Shown piece after piece: positions 53,303 through 63,981 of a stretch of 64,000 nt of DNA (its first letter is position 1; each line of letters opens with the position of its first letter). A program made the translations under genes and the position numbers. The notes under the pieces are model-generated. The model did no database searches, had not been told where the DNA came from, and saw only the letters and a program-made list of their open reading frames with translations. Source of the stretch: Platanthera guangdongensis (taxonomy: Eukaryota; Streptophyta; Magnoliopsida; Asparagales; Orchidaceae); assembly GCA_039583875.1 (NCBI GenBank), contig CM077163.1, positions 235,406,646 through 235,470,645 of the forward strand, written 5' to 3'.

Positions 53303-54282
53303 CCGGCAGCGGTCGAGTCTAACCCGGATAAGGTGAGGGCCATCGTGGAGTTGGAATCGCCTCGCAACGGTAAGGAGGTTCAGCGCTTGACAGGTAAGCT
53401 GGCTGGGCTGAGTCGTTTTCTCTCTCGGGCTGGAGAGAAGTGCTCGCCTTTCTTCAAAGCGTTTCGGGGGAGTAAACAATTCGAGTGGACGAAGGAATGT
53501 GATGAAGCTTTTCGGGCGTTGAAGACTCAGCTGACCCAAGCGCCACTCCTGCAGAGTCCGAAGGAGGGAGAAGACTTAGCCTTGTACCTTGGGGTAGGGG
53601 CTGAGGTTGTGAGCTCTGTGTTGGTAAAGGAGGAAGGAAAAAGGCAGCTGCCCATCTATTATGTCAGTAGAGTCCTAAAGAAGGTCGAACTACGCTACCT
53701 CATCTTAGAAAAGTTGGCTTTCTCCCTGATTGTCTCGGCCCGGAAGCTCAGGCCGTACTTTCAAGATCATTCAATCAAGGTAGTGACCGACCACCCATTA
53801 CGCAAGATCTTTGAAGGGGTAGAACACTCGGGGCGGTTGGCCAAATGGTCCATTGAGTTCAGCGAATTCGACGTCTCTTTTTTACCTAGGCTCTCCATCA
53901 AGGCACGGGCGGTGGCTGACTTCTTGGCTGACTACGTCACAGAGCTGGGAGAGGGGGAAGCGCAGCCTAAGGAGGCATGGAAGATGTATGTTGATGGGGC
54001 CTCAGGGAAGCATTCCCTGGGGGAGGGGTAGTGCTGGTAAGCCCCCAGGGGGTCGTCATAGAGCAGGCAGTGGCGCTATACTTCCCGGTCACCAACAACC
54101 AGGCAGAGTATGAGGCCGTCATAGCCGGGTTGCGGTTGGCTAAGGAGCTCGGGGTTCACGGCGTGGAAGTATTCACAGATTCACTAGTGGTGGCGTCCCA
54201 AATCAGGGGAGAGTATGAAGCTCGGGAACCAACCCTCCAGAGGTACTTAGCCAAGGCGAGGGGGATCATAGGGGGGTTCTGA
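53303..54282 (+). pseudogene. Tat RNase H and archaeal-type second RNase H (plus copy)
   Basis: First RNase H: VQRLTGKLAGLSRFLSRAGE, WTKECDEAFRALKTQLTQAP, LPIYYVSRVLKKVELRYLIL, VVTDHPLRKIFE, GRLAKWSIEFSEFDVSFLPR. Second: WKMYVDGASGKHS, then after a frameshift near 54030 VLVSPQGVVIEQAVAL, TNNQAEYEAVIAGLRLAKEL, EVFTDSLVVASQIRGEYEAR. Closed by TGA at 54280-54282. The duplicate RNase H marks the Tat lineage. Confidence 0.9.
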
Positions 54283-55680
54283 ACCTTCTCAATGCAGCAT
54301 CTCCCTCGGGAAGAGAATGAGGCGGCTGGCCGATTGGCCAAGTTTGGACCCCGAGGGGGGGGGACCTTGACTGATCTGTTTCATCTAGCGATCGACGAAG
54401 GGGAGCTAATGTAAGTAGATCGGCGACCCTCATGGGTGGATCCCTTCGTGACCTTCTTTATCATGGGCAACCTCCCTGAGGGGATCAAGGAGACAAAGAG
54501 CTTTCGGCATAAGGTGGCCCACTATCTCATGCATGAAGGAAGCTTACATCGGAAGATGCTTTCGGGCCTTCTGGCGCGATGTGTGACGGAAGAGGAGACC
54601 CGACGGATTCTGGAGGAGGTACACTCTGCGGAATGTGGTAGTCATTCCGGAGGTAGGACGTTGGAGGCAAGGGTGGTCAGGCAGGGGTACATCTGGCCCA
54701 CCCTGAGGAAGGATGTTGTAGAGTTTGCGAGGAGGTGCCAAAAATGTCAGCTCTACGCCGCCCTCCAGCTCTTGCCGCTCAACGACTTTGAAGCATCACG
54801 GCGCCATGGCCTTTTGCCATTTGGGAGATGGATCTAGTCGGGCCGTTTCTCCCGGCGAGCGGGCAGAGAAGGTTTCTCTTGTTTATGGTTGACTACTTCC
54901 CTAAATGGCCGGAGGCTAAGACGTTGACCAAAGTAACCTCCCAAGTCATCAGGAACTTCGTTTGGGGAGAGATCATCTGCAGGCACGGGCTGCCTCAGGC
55001 CATTTTCACGGACAATGGTCCTCAGTTTGCAAGTGAGGAGTTTATAAGTTTCTGCACTTGGATGGGCATCGACCTCAGGTTTGCCTCCGTCCACCACCCC
55101 AGGAGCAACGGTCAGGTGGAGGCGGCGAACAAAATTATAGTGAACCTGCTCAAGAAGGTGGAAAACTTGAGGGGGAGTTGGGTGGAGCAGCTTCCCTCGG
55201 TGTTATGGGCTTTGCGTACAACCATAAACACAGCCACTGGCGAGACCCCTTTCAAACTCTCGCATGGATGTGAGGCGGTCTTACCAGTGGAATTCGAGGT
55301 CCAGTCACCACGGGTGGTGGCCGCAGGCAAGGGGGGCGAGACATGGAGGGAAGGAAATGAGGAGGAGCTACGACTCTCGTTGGAAATGGTGGAAGAACTT
55401 CGCGACGTGGCCGATGTCAGACAGGAGGAGATCAAGCGAAGGATGGCCAAGTATTTCGATAAGCATGTGAGCATAAGGCAGTTCAAGGAAGGGGACTTGG
55501 TTCTAAAGAAGGTCGACGCCGCAGGAAGGTCGGCAACAGTTTGTAAGCTCAACCCCAATTGGTAGGGGCCCTATATCGTAGAAAAGGTCCTGGGGTCAGG
55601 GGGATACCACCTCCAGAATATGGAAGGGGTATCCGTGAGTCATGCAAGGAGCGGAGACGACCTGAAGCGCTTCTACCCTT
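54283..55680 (+). pseudogene. Tat integrase (plus copy)
   Basis: LPREENEAA-type end of RNase H, a stop at about 54411, then WVDPFVTFFIMGNLPEGIKE, zinc finger EEVHSAECGSHSGGR ... FARRCQKCQLYA (HHCC), catalytic MDLVGPFLPASGQRRF, FTDNGPQFAS, SNGQVEAANKIIVNLLKK (DDE). C-terminal YFDKHVSIRQFKEGDLVLKK and GAL-YRRKGPG-like end (frame closed by TAG at 55563). Stops and one frame change make it non-functional. Confidence 0.88.
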
Positions 55681-55751
55681 ATTGGGGGGCAAGGTTGTAA
55701 ATCCTACTTGTAATAAAATCTTTGAGTTTTTTTTCATGATTGGTTTCTTTC

Positions 55752-56545
55752 TGGTTCTTGGAGATTTTTGCACTACCCCAAGCCTGGCTCGGCCCCAGGT
55801 AGACCCGCTGCGCAGGCTCTCACTAGCTGGCAGATCTGAAAGCTCGTCTGTGGGGATAAGGGACCATGAGTGCTGCTCGGCCCCGGGTAGACTCGCTGCT
55901 CAGGCTCTTCTTAGCTGGGCAGGGTTGTAGACACACCTGGGGGAAAGGATTGGTTCTTGGAGATTTTTGCACTACCCCGAGTCTGGCTCGGCCCCAGGTA
56001 GACCCGCTGCGCAGGCTCTCACTAGCTGGCAGGTCCGAAGGCTCGCCTGTGGGGGTAAGGGACCCCGAGTGCTGCTCGACCCCGGGTAGACTTGCTGCTC
56101 AGGCTCTCATTAGCTGGGCAGGGCTGTAGGCACACCTGGGGGGAAAAGATTGGTTCTTGGAGATTTTTGCACTACCCCGAGCCTGGCTCGGCCCCAGGTA
56201 GACCCGCTGCGCAGGCTCTCACTAGCTGACAGGTCCGAAGGCTCGCCTGTGGGGGTAAGGGAGCCCGAGTGTTGCTCGGCCCCGGGTAGACTCGCTGCTC
56301 AGCCTCTCATTAGCTGTGCAGGGCTGTAGGCACGCCTGGGGGAAATGATTGGTTCTTGGAGATTTTTGCACTACCCCGAGCTTGGCTCGGCCCCAGGTAG
56401 ACCCGCTGCGCAAGCTCTCCCTACCTGGCAGGTCTGAAGGCTCGCCTGTGGGGGTAAGGGACCCCGGGTGTTGCTCGGCCCCGGGTAGACTCGCTGTTCA
56501 GGCTCTCATTAGCTGGGCAGGGCTGTAGGCACACCTGGGGGGAAA
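55752..56545 (+). repeat. 200-bp tandem array, four units, 3' of pol (plus copy)
   Basis: Unit starts (GGTTCTTGGAGATTTTTGCA) at 55752, 55952, 56152, 56351: period 200 bp. Each unit is itself two related 100-bp halves (CCCCGAGCCTGGCTCGGCCC and CCCCGAGTGCTGCTCGGCCC, each followed by GTAGACYCGCTGC). Tandem repeats between pol and 3' LTR are known from Tat/Ogre elements. Confidence 0.92.
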
Positions 56546-57052
56546 GGAGGAGAGTTGGAAGAAAAGTTGGAAGGGATAAACAGGACCCCGAGTAGACCCG
56601 TTGTTAGGTTCCCACTAGCGGACAGGGCCTAAGGATCTCTCGGGGGAAGAAGGAAAGGGGAGATTATTTGTTTAAGTGGTCCCGGGAGGACCCGATGGCT
56701 GGGTTTACGTCAAGCAAACGGGGTAGTTGAAATCATGACGGAGTCACGAAGCCCTTTGTTAACAAGGTTAGAATTGAACACTTTCAAGTCCTAAATAGGG
56801 AGGGAATGACCCAGAGCCCTCCCGGCATGGCTCTCGACACAACCCTCCCGGCAGGGCTCTTAGCACAAATCTCCCGGCAGGGGTTTCAGCCGGGTCCTCG
56901 GCAAGGCTCTCTCCACGATCATCTGGTCGGGGACCCCGACAAGCATGACTCGACAGGGATTCCGGGCGCAGCCTTTAAGGCAAGGCTCTCGGCATACCCT
57001 TTCCAGCAGATCCCACTTAGCTAACTCTTTGAATGGAAGGTTGTTGTCACCT
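56546..57052 (+). repeat. Non-coding inverted-repeat arm beyond the 200-bp array (plus copy)
   Basis: Reverse complement of 58302-58800. It contains short repeats GGCAGGGCTCT / CCCGGCATGGCTCTCG (56800-57000). The match ends at CACCTAAGAGC. Confidence 0.85.
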
Positions 57053-58301
57053 AAGAGCCTAGGGTTCGCGTAAAGATGACAAGCATTCCAGCGACAAAGC
57101 AAACTTTTCCACATTCAAAAAGGAGTTAGGAAGCAGTAAGGGGGTTCCGCACCCTGTACAAAGATTACAGTAACTCAGTTCATAAAAGTTAATTGTAACG
57201 AACTCAAAACAAGGTTACAATAAGCAAGTCAGCAGACGCAGAGGCTATTGAGCCGATTCGCCGGAGGTTCCGCTGGAGCTATCGTTGTTGCTACCGCTGG
57301 AGGTCCCGCCGGAGGATCTGCTGGGGGAGTAGCCGGAGGACTCGCCGGGGGAGCAGCCGCCAGTTCCCGCAAGCTCCGCCGCGTCATCGGCCGTAGAGCC
57401 GTCCTCTCCCGCAGGTCGGGTGATGGGCTCGAACAACCAAGGCAAGATCCCTCGCGCAGTGAGGATCTCGCCTCCTTCGTTCAGAAGCTCCGACTCTCGC
57501 AAAACCTCGATTATCATCTTCGCGGTCGCTTGCGCATTCTCTTGGACGATCACGTCCATCTCATAGGCAGAGTAATGACGACGCTCTACTCTTTCCTCCC
57601 GCGACGGCCGATCCTTGGCCAGGGCTAGGGCCTCCTCCAGACGCTTCACCTCGGCCCGCAATACCTGGTTCTCACCCTCGGCGCGGGCCACTCGCGCGCG
57701 AGACAGCTCAGTTTCCCCGAGATCCTGTGAGGCGATCCATTCAGGCGAAGGTCCTACTTACCTCGGGGGTCGGGCGAGTGGCGAGGAGTTGTTGGGCGGC
57801 AACCAACTCGGCCTTCAGGGTGGCAGCTTCTGCCACTGAGGCATCCCTCGCCCTAAGCATATCGACGAAGTTCCGCTCTATGGCGAGGGTGCGGCGCCCG
57901 GCCATCTGCGAAAGCTGGACCGTGCGAAGTTGGGCCTGGGCGGCGTCGAAAACAAGAGCCTTGGTTGTTGTCCTGTCGAAGGAGTCGACATCTTCCCGGC
58001 TGTAGAGGCCGTAGCCCAGCGCGAAGGCGTGGCCGGTGACATCGTCTCCCTCCCTCCAGGAGGGGAGAAGGGTGGAAACAGCTATGCGGTTATCGGTAGG
58101 GTCCCACTAGAGCAAAGGAAAGCCCTCTGTGTTCTTATACTTGTCACCGAAGCCGAAGTTCCGGTGCCCTCTCGACATCAGACCGCTAGAGGGCTCGGCC
58201 GGAATCTCTGCGGCAGGCAGGCCAGCATCCACCTCGCCGGCAACGGAGGAGGTCTCGGCGGGAGTCTCTGCGGCAGGCCGGCCTGCATCCGCTCTTAGGT
58301 G
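57053..58301. other. Unique spacer between the inverted Tat copies
   Basis: 1.25 kb present once. It carries the minus-strand accessory ORF (about 58300-57245) and 190 bp of AT-richer sequence (57053-57240). Confidence 0.85.
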
Positions 58302-58316
58302 ACAACAGCCTTCCAT
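57245..58316 (-). CDS. Accessory coiled-coil ORF of the Tat element
   Basis: Minus-strand coding in pieces. N-terminal: PAAETPAETSSVAGEVDAGL (58316-58107, stop). Middle: VTGHAFALGYGLYSREDVDS, TTKALVFDAAQAQLRTVQLS, VAEAATLKAELVAAQQLLAT. C-terminal (57691-57245): ENQVLRAEVKRLEEALALAK (heptad-like), YEMDVIVQENAQATAKMIIE, then a Ser/Gly-rich tail to TGA. Middle and end join in frame if GTAAGT...CACAG (about 37 bases near 57725-57765) is removed; that is shorter than normal plant introns, so it may be a deletion or frameshift. It is antisense to the plus pol copy. Antisense extra ORFs between pol and 3' LTR are known in some Tat elements (for example Grande). Function unknown. Confidence 0.55.
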
Positions 58317-58800
58317 TCAAAGAGTTGGCTAAGTGGGATCTGTTGGAAAGGGTATGCCGAGAGCCTTGCCTTAAAGGCTGCGCCCGAAATCCCTGTCGAG
58401 TCATGCTTGTCGGGGTCCCCGGCCAGATGATCGTGGCGAGAGCCTTGCCGAGGACCCGGCTGAAACCCATGCCGGGAGACTTGTGCCGAGAGCCCTGCCG
58501 GGAGGGTTGTGTCGAGAGCCATGCCGGGAGGGGTTTGGGTCATTCCATCCCTACTTAGGACTTGAAGTGCTCAATTCTAACCCTGTTAACAAAGGGCTTC
58601 GTGACTCCGTCATGATTTCAACTGCCCCGTCTGCTTGACGTAAACCCAGCCATCGGGTCCTCCCGGGACCACTTAAACAAATAATCTCCCCTTTCCTTCT
58701 TCCCCCCGAGAGATCCTTCGGCCTTGTCCGCTAGTGGGAACCTAACAACGGGTCTACTCGGGGTCCTGTTTATTCCTTCCAACTTTTCTTCCAACTCTCC
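58302..58800 (-). repeat. Non-coding inverted-repeat arm (minus copy)
   Basis: Counterpart of 56546-57052 with scattered substitutions. Confidence 0.85.
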
Positions 58801-60640
58801 TCCTTCCCTCCAGGTGTGCCTACAACCCTGCCCAGCTAATGAGAGCCTGAGCAGCGAGTCTACCCGAGGCCGAGCAGCACCCGGGGTCTCTTACCCCCAC
58901 AGGCGAGCCTTCGGACCTGTCAGCTAGTGAGAGCCTGCGCAGCGGGTCTACCTGTGGCCGAGCCAAGCTCGGGGTAATGCAAAAATCTCCAAGAATCAAT
59001 CCTTTCACCCCATGCGTGCCTACAGCCCTGCACAACTAATGAGAGGTTGAGCAGCGACTCTACCCGGGGACGAGCAGCACTCGGGCTCCCTTACCCCCAC
59101 AGGCGAGCCTTCGGACCTGTCAGCTAGTGAGAGCCTGCGCAGCGGGTCTACCTGGGGCCGAGCCAGGATCGGGGTAGTGCAAAAATCTCCAAGAACCAAT
59201 CGTTTCCGCCCCAGGTGTGCCTACAGCCCTGCCCAGTTAATGAGAGCCCGAGCAGCGAGTCTACTCGGGGCAGAGCAGCACTCGGGGTCCCTTACCCCCA
59301 CAGGCGAGCCTTCCGACCTGCCAGCTAGTGAGAGCCTGCCCAGCGGGTCTACCTGGGTCCGAGCCAGGCTCGGGGTAGTGCAAAAATCTCCAAGAACCAA
59401 CTATTTCCCCCCAGGTGTGCCTACGGCTCTGCCCAGCTAAGGAGAGCCTGAGCAGCGAGTCTACCCGGGGCCGAGCAGCGAGTCTACCCGGGGCCGAGCA
59501 GCACTCGGGATCCCTTACCCCCACAGGCGAGCCTTCGGACCTGCCAGCTAGTGAGAGCCCGCGCAGCGGGTTTACCTGGGGCCGAGCCAGGCTCGGGGTA
59601 ATGCAAAAATCTCCAAGAACCAATCCTTTCCCCCCAGGTGTGTCTACGGCCCTGCCCAGCTAATGAGAGCCTGAGCAGCGAGTCTACCCGGGGCCGAGCA
59701 GCACTCGGGGTCCCTTACCCCCACAGGCGAGCCTTCGGACCTGTCAGCTAGTGAGAGAATGCGCAGAGGGTCTACCTGGGGCCGAGCCAGGATCGGGGTA
59801 GTGCAAAAATCTCCAAGAACCAATCCTTCCCCCCATGTGTGCCTACAGCCCTGCCCAGCTAATGAGAGCCTGAGCAGCGAGTCTACCCGGGGCCGAGCAG
59901 CAGTCGGGGTCCCTTATCCCCACAGGCGAGCCTTCGGACCTGCCAGCTAGTGAGAGCCTGCGCAGCGGGTCTACCTGGGCCGAGCCAGGCTCTGGGTAGT
60001 GCAAAAATCTCCAAGAACCAATCGTTTCCCCCCAGGTGTGCCTACAGTCTTGCCCAACTAATGAGAGCCCGAGCAGCGAGTCTACGCGAGGCCGAACAGC
60101 ACTCAGGGTCCCTTACCCCCACAGGCGAGCCTTCGGACCTGCCAGCTAGTGAGAGCCTACGCAGCGGGTCTACCCGGGGCCGAGCCAGGCTCGGGGTAGT
60201 GCAAAAATCTCGAAGAACCAATCATTTCCCCCCAGGTGTGCTTACAGCCCTGCCCAGCTAATGAGAGTCTGAGCAGCGAGTCTACCCGGGGCCGAGCAGC
60301 ACTCGGGGTCCCTTACCCCCACGGGCGAGCCTTCGGACCTGCCAGCAAGTGAGAGCCTGCACAACGGGTCTACCTGGGGCCGAGCCAGGCTTGGGGTAGT
60401 GCAAAAATCTCAAAGAACCAATCCTTTCCCCCCAGGTGTGCCTACAGCCCAGCCCAGCTAATGAGAGCCTGAGCAGCGAGTCTACCCGGGGCCGAGCAGC
60501 ACTCGGGGTCCCTTACCCCCACAGGTGAGTCTTCGGACCTGCCAGCTAGTGACAGTCTGCAGAGCGGGTCTACCTGGGGCCGAGCCAGGCTCGGGGTAGT
60601 GCAAAAATCTCTAAGAACCAGAAAGAAACCAATCTTGAAA
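58800..60640 (-). repeat. 200-bp tandem array, nine units, 3' of pol (minus copy)
   Basis: Landmark AAAAATCT occurs at 58981, 59181, 59382, 59605, 59805, 60003, 60203, 60403, 60603: spacing 198-201 except one 223-bp unit that carries an extra 23-bp duplication (AGCAGCGAGTCTACCCGGGG-type, 59450-59500). Same unit as the plus array. Confidence 0.92.
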
Positions 60641-60690
60641 AAAAAACTCAAAGATTTTTTTACAATTAGGGTTTACAACCTTGCCCCCCA

Positions 60691-61620
60691 CTAAGGGTAG
60701 AAGCGTTTCAGGTCGTCTCCGCTCCATGCATGACTCACGGATACCCCTTCCACATTCTGGAGGTGGTATCCCCCTGACCCCAGGACCTTTTCTACGATAT
60801 AGGGCCCCTCCCAATAGGGGTTGAGCTTACCAACTGCTGTCGACCTTCCTGCGGCGTCTACCTTCTTTAGAATCAAGTCCCCTTCCTTGAACTGTCTTAT
60901 CCTCGCATGCTTATCGAAATACTTGGTCATCCGTCGCTTGATCTCCTCCTGCCTGACAACGGCTACGTCGCGAAGTTCTTCCACCATGTCCAACGAGAGT
61001 CGTAGCTCCTCCTCATTTCCTTCCCTCCATGTATCGCCCCCCTTCCCTGCGGCCGCCACCCGTGGTGACTGGACCTCGAATTCCATTGGTAAAACCGCCT
61101 CGCATCCATGCGAGAGTTTGAAAGGGGTCTCGCCAGTGGCTGTGTTTGGGGTTGTACACAAAGTCCATAACACCGAGGGAAGCTGCTCCACCCAACTCCT
61201 CCTCGAGTTTTCCACCTTCTTCTGGAGCAGGTTCACTATAATTTTGTTCGCCGTCTCCACCTGACCGTTGCTCCTGGGGTGGTGGACGGAGGCAAACCTG
61301 AGGTCGATGCCCAGCTGAGTGCAGAAACTTATAAACTCCTCATTGCAAACTGAGGACCATTGTCCGTGACAATGGCCTGAGGAAGCCCGTGCATGCAGAT
61401 GATCTCCCCCCAAACGAAGTTCCTGATGAATTGGGAGATTATTTTGGCCAACGCCTTAACCTCCAGCGATTTAGAGAAGTAGTCAATCATAACCAAGAGA
61501 AACCTTCTTTGCCCGCTCGCCGGGGGAAACGGCCCGACTATATCCATCCCCCAAATGGCAAAAGGCCATGACGTCGTGATGCTTCGAAGCCGTTGAGCGG
61601 GCAAGAGCTGGGGGGGGGGG
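60691..61620 (-). pseudogene. Tat integrase, catalytic core (minus copy)
   Basis: MDIVGPFPPASGQRRFLLVM, WGEIICMHGLPQAIVTDNGP, then a frame break near 61350, FASVHHPRSNGQVETANKII, HGCEAVLPMEFEVQSPRVAA, RIRQFKEGDLILKKVDAAGR, EGPYIVEKVLGSGGYHLQNV to the C-terminus HAWSGDDLKRFYP. D, D and E residues present. The zinc finger upstream is deleted. Confidence 0.88.
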
Positions 61621-62420
61621 GCGTAGAGCTGGCATTTTTGGCACCTCAGGGAGGTTGCCCGTGATAAAGAAGGTCACAAAGGGATCCACCCATGAGGGTC
61701 CCCGATCTACTTCCATTAGCTCCCCTTCGTCGATCGCTGGATGAAACAGATCAGTCAAGGTTCCCCCCCCCCCCCCACTCGGGGTCCAAACTTGGCCAAT
61801 CGGTCAACCGCCTCATTCTCTTCTCGAGGAAGATGCTGCATTGAGAAGGTTCGGAACCCCCCTATGATCCCTTTCGCCTTGGCTAAGGACCTCTGGAGGG
61901 TTGGTTCCCGAGCTTCATACTCTCCCCTGATTTGGGACGCCACCACTAGTGAATCTGTGAACACTTCCACGTCGTGAACCCCGAGCTCCTTAGCCAACCG
62001 CAACCCGGCTATGACGACATCATACTCTGCCTGGTTGTTGGTGACCGGGAAGTGTAGCGCCACTGCCTGCTCTATGGCGACCCCCTGGGGGCTTACCAGC
62101 ACTACCCCTCCCCACAGGGAATGCTTCCCTGAGGCCCCATCAACATACATCTTTCATGCCACCTTAGGCTGCGCTTCCCCCTCTCCCAGCTCTGTGACGT
62201 AGTCAGCCAAGAAGTCAGCCACCGCATGTGCCTTGATGGAGAGCCTAGGTACAAAAGAGACGTTGAATTCGCTGAGCTCAATGGACCACTCGGCCAACCG
62301 CCCCGAGTGTTCTACCCCTTCAAAGATCTTGCGTAATGGGTGGTCGGTCACTACCTTGATTGAATGAGCTTGAAAGTACGGTCTGAGCTTCCGGGCCGAG
62401 ACAATCAGGGAGAAAGCCAA
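61621..62420 (-). pseudogene. Tat RNase H end, second RNase H and deleted zinc finger (minus copy)
   Basis: VVTDHPLRKIFEGVEHSGRL, WSIELSEFNVSFVPR (62420-62154, stop), second RNase H MYVDGASGKHSLWGGVVLVS, TNNQAEYDVVIAGLRLAKEL, EVFTDSLVVASQIRGEYEAR in one frame (62150-61755). Then VDPFVTFFITGNLPE jumps straight to VPKMPAL at about 61645: some 270 bp with the integrase HHCC finger, present in the plus copy, are gone. The joint lies in GAGG, shared by both deletion borders. Confidence 0.85.
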
Positions 62421-62425
62421 CTTTT

Positions 62426-62980
62426 CTAAGATGGGGTAGCGTAGTTCGGCCTTCTTAGGACTCTACTGACATAATAGATGGGCAGCTGCCTTTTTCCATC
62501 CTCCCTTACCAACACAGAGCTAACAGCCTCAGCTCCTACCCTAAGGTACATGGCTAAGTCTTCTCCCTCCTTCGGACTCTGCAGGAGTGGAGCTTGGGTC
62601 AGCTGAGTCTTCAATGCCCGAAAAGCTTCCTCACATTCCTTTGTCCACTCGAATTGTTTACTCCCCCGAAGCGCTTTGAAGAAAGGCGAGCACTTCTCTC
62701 CGGCCCGAGAGAGAAAACGACTCAACTCAGCCAACTTACCTGTCAAGCGTTGAACCTCCTTAACGTTGCGAGGCGATTCCAACTCCACGATGTCCCTCAC
62801 CTTATCCGGGTTTGGCTCGACCCCTGCCGGGGTTAGAAGGTGCCCGAGGACCTTGTCTCCGCTTGCCGCGAATATGCATTTTTGGGGGTTCAACCTCATC
62901 TTGAACATTCCCAATGTCATCCCACTCTCTTGAGAGGGAGAACCTCCCGAGCCAGCTCCTTCTCCCCCACCTCCGGCCAT
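62426..62980 (-). pseudogene. Tat gag start fused to RT end (minus copy)
   Basis: Starts at the gag ATG 54 bases inside the primer site: MAGGGGEGAGSGGSPSQESG, then at about 62907 joins FKMRLNPQKCIFAASGDKVL (end of RT). gag, protease and most of RT are deleted in frame, so this 185-codon frame stays open through the connection domain (EVQRLTGKLAELSRFLSRAG) and first RNase H until 62426. No hAT insertion here. Confidence 0.88.
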
Positions 62981-63016
62981 GAGACTTGACTTGAGATTTT
63001 CTTGTATCGGCTACGG

Positions 63017-63034
63017 TCCACGCTCACCGCACCA
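63017..63034 (-). other. Primer binding site, tRNA-Phe type
   Basis: Plus strand TCCACGCTCACCGCACCA, four bases from the LTR end. Same 18 bases as at 308-325. Confidence 0.78.
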
Positions 63035-63038
63035 GAAA

Positions 63039-63981
63039 TGTTGAAGCCAAAAACTGGCCTCAACGAACGTTCGAACCTTGGGGAGTAACCAGCACCTACT
63101 TCTCCCAGATCTCAACCCAAGACCAGCGACAAAGAACCAGGAACAGACCCGAAACCCCAGCTGGGAGGTCCCTCCACTATCCTGGAAGCTCTCTTAACAC
63201 TTCCCCTCCAAGGCCAATTGCTGGGCTAGGAGTACCTCAGAAAATTCTAGAGGGCTAAAATGAGAGTATGAGGAAAAAACTGCCTTCTGAGATATCCTGT
63301 GAATCTATTTATAGTTTTCCAACTACTGGTCTACAAAAAATGTATTCATGTTACCCTAGAATTACTAAAATGCCCCTGAGCTGGCCTGACAATAGTCAAA
63401 CTCCGCTATTCTGAGGAGTTAAATGCAGACCAGGGGTATTTAGGTAATTTCAGGTCTGGGTCCCACCAGGCGAGAGCTCTTCCTGCTGAGCTCTACGAGA
63501 ACCCTACTTGCTCTAGGCGCGAGCCTTCCCGCCTACCCTGGGCGGAACCAGAAGCATCACTCAACGCCCAAAAGCCTCCGGAAACGTTGAATGGAGAAGC
63601 ATCACTCAACGCCAGAGGCTGGCGGGGGCGTTGAGTGGAGAAGCATCACTCAACGCCAAAGGGCTGGCGGGAGCGTCGAGTGGAGAAGCCTCACTCAGCG
63701 CCAAGGGGTTTCCGCCGGTCCGAGGCGCGAGCCTTTTCGCCTACCCAAGTTCAGCCATGGCCTAAGCCTACAATCTGTGCTCGACAAACTGTGTCGTTAG
63801 TTCGACAAAACGAGCTCGGCGAACTGTGCTTCTTAACCCCACGGGCGAGAGACTTCCCACCTACTCGCGGCGAGAGCCCTCCCGCCTGTTTTCTTACTTG
63901 ACCCAATTGTATACCCGAAACTAGCCCAATCTGGGTCCTTGAGGGGGCCTTGGTCCTACCCAACGAATATGGGGTTGTACA
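63039..63981 (-). repeat. 5' LTR of compound Tat element (complete)
   Basis: 943 bp, element strand TGTACAACCCCATATTCG to GGCTTCAACA. Contains three to four 43-bp tandem units (63550-63700) with the inverted pair CACTCAACGCC / GGCGTTGAGTG. Confidence 0.85.

Larger units (their letters stand above)
49634..63981 (-). mobile_element. Compound Ty3/gypsy Tat-lineage insertion with internal inverted repeat
   Basis: Outer LTRs in direct minus orientation: 5' LTR 63039-63981, 3' LTR 49634-50505 (truncated). tRNA-Phe primer site at 63017-63034. Flanks CCAAC/CCAAT. Between them lie a plus-strand copy (50502-57052: LTR start, protease, RT, RNase H, second RNase H, integrase, 200-bp array) and a minus-strand copy (63034-58302: gag start, RT end, both RNase H domains, integrase, 200-bp array), separated by a 1.25-kb spacer with an accessory ORF. 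The second, archaeal-type RNase H is diagnostic of the Tat lineage (established knowledge). Confidence 0.85.

Noticed and set aside
57930..58298. Plus-strand ORF over the accessory region
   Set aside because: The minus frame has coiled-coil character and consistent composition; the plus frame is its shadow.
58800..60640. Tandem array as CRISPR or protein-coding repeat
   Set aside because: Units are contiguous 200-bp repeats without spacers in plant DNA; short ORFs in the array follow the repeat period.
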